Source: an uncultured Clostridia bacterium (GTDB lineage: Bacteria > Bacillota > Clostridia > TANB77 > CAG-508). From it: a DNA stretch of 64,000 nt. The notes beneath the pieces are model-generated. The model saw nothing but the letters and a program-made list of their open reading frames with translations, made no database searches and was not told the origin of the DNA. A program made the translations under genes and the position numbers. Position 1 is the first letter of the stretch; each line of letters starts with the position of its first letter. The DNA is taken from contig CAKPLQ010000003.1 of the NCBI GenBank assembly GCA_934167685.1, forward strand, positions 1 to 64,000, written 5' to 3'. Below, in pieces: positions 62,138 through 64,000 of the stretch.

Positions 62138-62500
62138 TTACATTTCATTTTTGGTTAACGGGCATAACGGGCATAACGCCATTACCTCTTTTCCTGATGA
62201 GATAACGCATTTTATTTCCCATTCTCTTGACTCGAGTTCTTTTTTTAGCCGACACATAGCTAACTTCCTAATCTCGTTAGCCATTTGCGGGAATTTTATC
62301 CAAGGAGTTTTTTTCAACTCCTCTTCCATTAATTTCTCCATTTCTTCTTTATCTATAATTATGAAGAAATTTTCACAGAATTGAGCAAATCCCTTTTCCT
62401 CCATCTCGCTCAGGTAATTAAATGCTGCTTTCATTAAAGCATTTGCAGCATTCCATAAGTTTGACTCTCTGCTCATTATAAGTTGTTTTGAATCTTTCAT
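62138..62500 (-). CDS. Small orphan protein A, chromosomal
   Basis: A helical protein of 120 residues: SNLWNAANALMKAAFNYLSE, FCENFFIIIDKEEMEKLMEE, EIRKLAMCRLKKELESREWE. It has a looser match in layout to the next gene (62657), suggesting distant paralogues. The triplet at 62249-62251 is an in-frame CGG (Arg in AMCRLKKEL) and the reading frame is intact across it. Higher G+C than neighbours. A terminator follows. Function unknown. Confidence 0.68.
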   Translation of the reverse strand: MKDSKQLIMSRESNLWNAANALMKAAFNYLSEMEEKGFAQFCENFFIIIDKEEMEKLMEEELKKTPWIKFPQMANEIRKLAMCRLKKELESREWEIKCVISSGKEVMALCPLCPLTKNEM

Positions 62501-62629
62501 TTTCTCCTCCTGAAAAAAGCTTTACTCTGTTTACATTTTTAATTATACCACATTATGTTTACTTTTGCAAGTGTTTCAACTTTTACCATATATTAATTAT
62601 ACTTATCATAACCATAATTTAAAAAAATA

Positions 62630-62648
62630 GGGCCTGTAATACAAGCCC
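62630..62648 (-). terminator. Terminator after the 62657 gene
   Basis: GGGC-TGT arms with a short loop followed by T residues on the minus strand. Confidence 0.65.
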
Positions 62649-62656
62649 CTGTAACT

Positions 62657-63268
62657 TTAATCTTCTTCCATTTCTTCTTCAATTTCCTCATATTCTTCAG
62701 ATTCTTCGATTTCCTCTGCATCTTCGATATCTTTTTCCTCTTCAGATTCATCATCTTCTTTTTCTTCTATCATCATTGAGTCTTCTTTTTTCGGCTCTTC
62801 TAAAAAATCAGAAGAAGATTCTGTTATTCCTTCATCTTGTGCAAAAAATTTTTTTATTTTTTGAAACAGGCCCTCTTTCTCTCCTAATTCTATTTCTATT
62901 AAATCCGAACTCATTTCAGCTATACCAAAATTATCTTTACGTCTAGTATAACCGATTTTATAACCGTATCGAACTAATTCTTCTTTTAGCCCTTTAAATA
63001 CTTTTTTCCATATTTCATTAAATATATTCGGAAATTTTTCTGCCAAATCCTTTTGATCATTTTCCTCAAAAACTTCTTGAAACATGGATTCTATAGAATT
63101 TTGTTGTATTGGAATAAATTGATTTTCCCAATATTCCCATTGATTCTGTTCGACTTTTTTTTCTAACATTTCAAAAGTCCGTTTTTGAATTTCATTAGAA
63201 ACTTTATCAATCCATTCTCCTCTTTCCATCATTATGTCTGCTTCTTTTTTCATGTTGTCATCCTCCAT
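62657..63268 (-). CDS. Small orphan protein B with acidic tail
   Basis: A protein of 203 residues: a helical core (EIQKRTFEMLEKKVEQNQWE, SMFQEVFEENDQKDLAEKFP, FKGLKEELVRYGYKIGYTRR) and a highly acidic C-terminal tail (EEEKDIEDAEEIEESEEYEE). Core layout resembles orphan A (W-rich helix, long helix with E/K, final K-EL helix). The triplet at 63179-63181 is an in-frame CGG (Arg in IQKRTF) with an intact frame. Function unknown. Confidence 0.65.
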   Translation of the reverse strand: MEDDNMKKEADIMMERGEWIDKVSNEIQKRTFEMLEKKVEQNQWEYWENQFIPIQQNSIESMFQEVFEENDQKDLAEKFPNIFNEIWKKVFKGLKEELVRYGYKIGYTRRKDNFGIAEMSSDLIEIELGEKEGLFQKIKKFFAQDEGITESSSDFLEEPKKEDSMMIEEKEDDESEEEKDIEDAEEIEESEEYEEIEEEMEED

Positions 63269-63352
63269 TTTTGCATGAATTACAATATTTTCTTGTAATC
63301 TTTAAACGAGTTACTTTATAAGTATATCACATTATGTTACTCTTTGCAAGAA

Positions 63353-63372
63353 AAAACGCCAATTTGGCGTTT
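63353..63372 (-). terminator. Terminator after dnaJ
   Basis: AAACGCCAA pairs with TTGGCGTTT with almost no loop, just beyond the dnaJ stop. Confidence 0.8.
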
Positions 63373-63387
63373 CTCTATTTTTCGTTT

Positions 63388-64000
63388 TTATCCAAATAGT
63401 CCTCTCTTTTTTATAGGAGGCTGTTCATTCATTGATATAGCCAGTTTTTCTAATAACTCTCTCTGTTCCTTATTAAGACGTTTAGGAGTTTGAACTGTAA
63501 CTGTGAACACAAAATTTCCTCTAGCAGAAGAATTTAAAGATATAAATCCTCTATCTCTTATAATAAATTTAGTTCCTGTTTGAGTCCCTTCTGGAATAGT
63601 ATAATTTTCTATACTTCCATCAACCATAGGTATTTTTAAAGTTGCTCCTAATGTAGCTTGAGTAATCGTTATGGGCACTTCGCATATTACAGTAGTTCCT
63701 TGTCTTGTATATACATTACTTTTCTTCATTTTTATAGTTATGTATAAATCTCCTTTAGGTCCACCTTTTTCTCCTGGTTCTCCTTCTCCTCTTAATACTA
63801 CTGTTTGATTATTATCTATACCTGCTGGGATTTTAACTTTTATTTTAGCTTGTTTTCTAACAGTTCCTTTACCTTTACAATTATCGCAAGGTTCTTTTAT
63901 TATTTCACCAGTACCATGACATGCCGTACATGTTCTAGTTGTTTGCATTTGACCAAGTATTGTATTTTGAACTTGTTTTACTGTTCCTGTTCCATTACAT
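63388..64000 (-). CDS. dnaJ: Chaperone DnaJ, C-terminal part (runs off the window)
   Basis: The visible 200 or so residues include the end of the zinc-finger region with two CxxCxGxG repeats (CTACHGTGEIIKEPCDNCKG, with an earlier CNGTGTV at the edge) and the C-terminal substrate domains (QATLGATLKIPMVDGSIENY, PEGTQTGTKFIIRDRGF). Hsp40 co-chaperone of DnaK. The first half lies beyond position 64000. An in-frame ATG at 63948 is not the real start, since the frame stays open to the window edge. Confidence 0.94.
   Translation of the reverse strand, partial: CNGTGTVKQVQNTILGQMQTTRTCTACHGTGEIIKEPCDNCKGKGTVRKQAKIKVKIPAGIDNNQTVVLRGEGEPGEKGGPKGDLYITIKMKKSNVYTRQGTTVICEVPITITQATLGATLKIPMVDGSIENYTIPEGTQTGTKFIIRDRGFISLNSSARGNFVFTVTVQTPKRLNKEQRELLEKLAISMNEQPPIKKRGLFG

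Overview
The window is AT-rich DNA from a spore-forming Firmicute, most likely an uncultured gut Clostridia. Supporting signs are the codon use (AGA, TTA and AAA heavy), strong AGGAGG ribosome sites, a CwlJ-GerQ-like spore cortex pair, Pta-AckA acetate fermentation genes and an undecaprenol kinase. No species can be named from sequence reading alone.

Bases 1-14021 are chromosome. They hold a two-component system, a DUF1064 orphan, a run of leftward genes (pta, two tandem acetate kinases, dgkA-type kinase, monofunctional glycosyltransferase), a coiled-coil protein, the spore pair, a 1-Cys-like peroxiredoxin, a YfcE-type phosphodiesterase and a P2-type Ca2+ ATPase. Bases 56353-64000 are chromosome again: a tRNA-Glu(CTC), an orphan VirD4/TraG-like coupling ATPase, an ArsP_2-type permease, obgE, trpS, two small related-looking orphans and the end of dnaJ.

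Between them lies a complete siphovirus-type prophage of about 42.3 kb (14022-56352). It is inserted in the 3' end of tRNA-Glu and bounded by a perfect 42-bp direct repeat. From the right: tyrosine integrase, ImmA/IrrE-type protease and CI-like repressor on the + strand; then, leftward, a Cro-like regulator, HNH homing endonuclease, antirepressor, recombination genes (Gp157, ERF, NinB-like), replication genes (DnaD-like, helicase-loader-like), a long run of small early genes, an ArpU-like late regulator, terminase, portal, capsid, tail, baseplate and a holin-endolysin lysis cassette. Two rightward accessory (moron) genes and a second small XRE control module sit in the tail region and at the left end.

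The most unusual observation is a recurrent recoding signature. Seven prophage genes (XRE regulator, HK97-gp10-like tail protein, terminase large subunit, an early coiled-coil protein, DUF1064, a Cys-rich small protein, DnaD-like replication protein) are each split by one base. In all seven the break is an in-frame CGG codon. Skipping the C (+1 shift, reading GGN as glycine) restores a full-length recognisable protein. By manual scan I found no other in-frame CGG in any prophage gene, although roughly 80 CGG triplets occur out of frame. Three small chromosomal genes read CGG in frame as ordinary sense. The prophage therefore looks as if it uses CGG only as a +1 frameshift codon. Alternatives such as a systematic sequence error or a targeted mutational process must be excluded.
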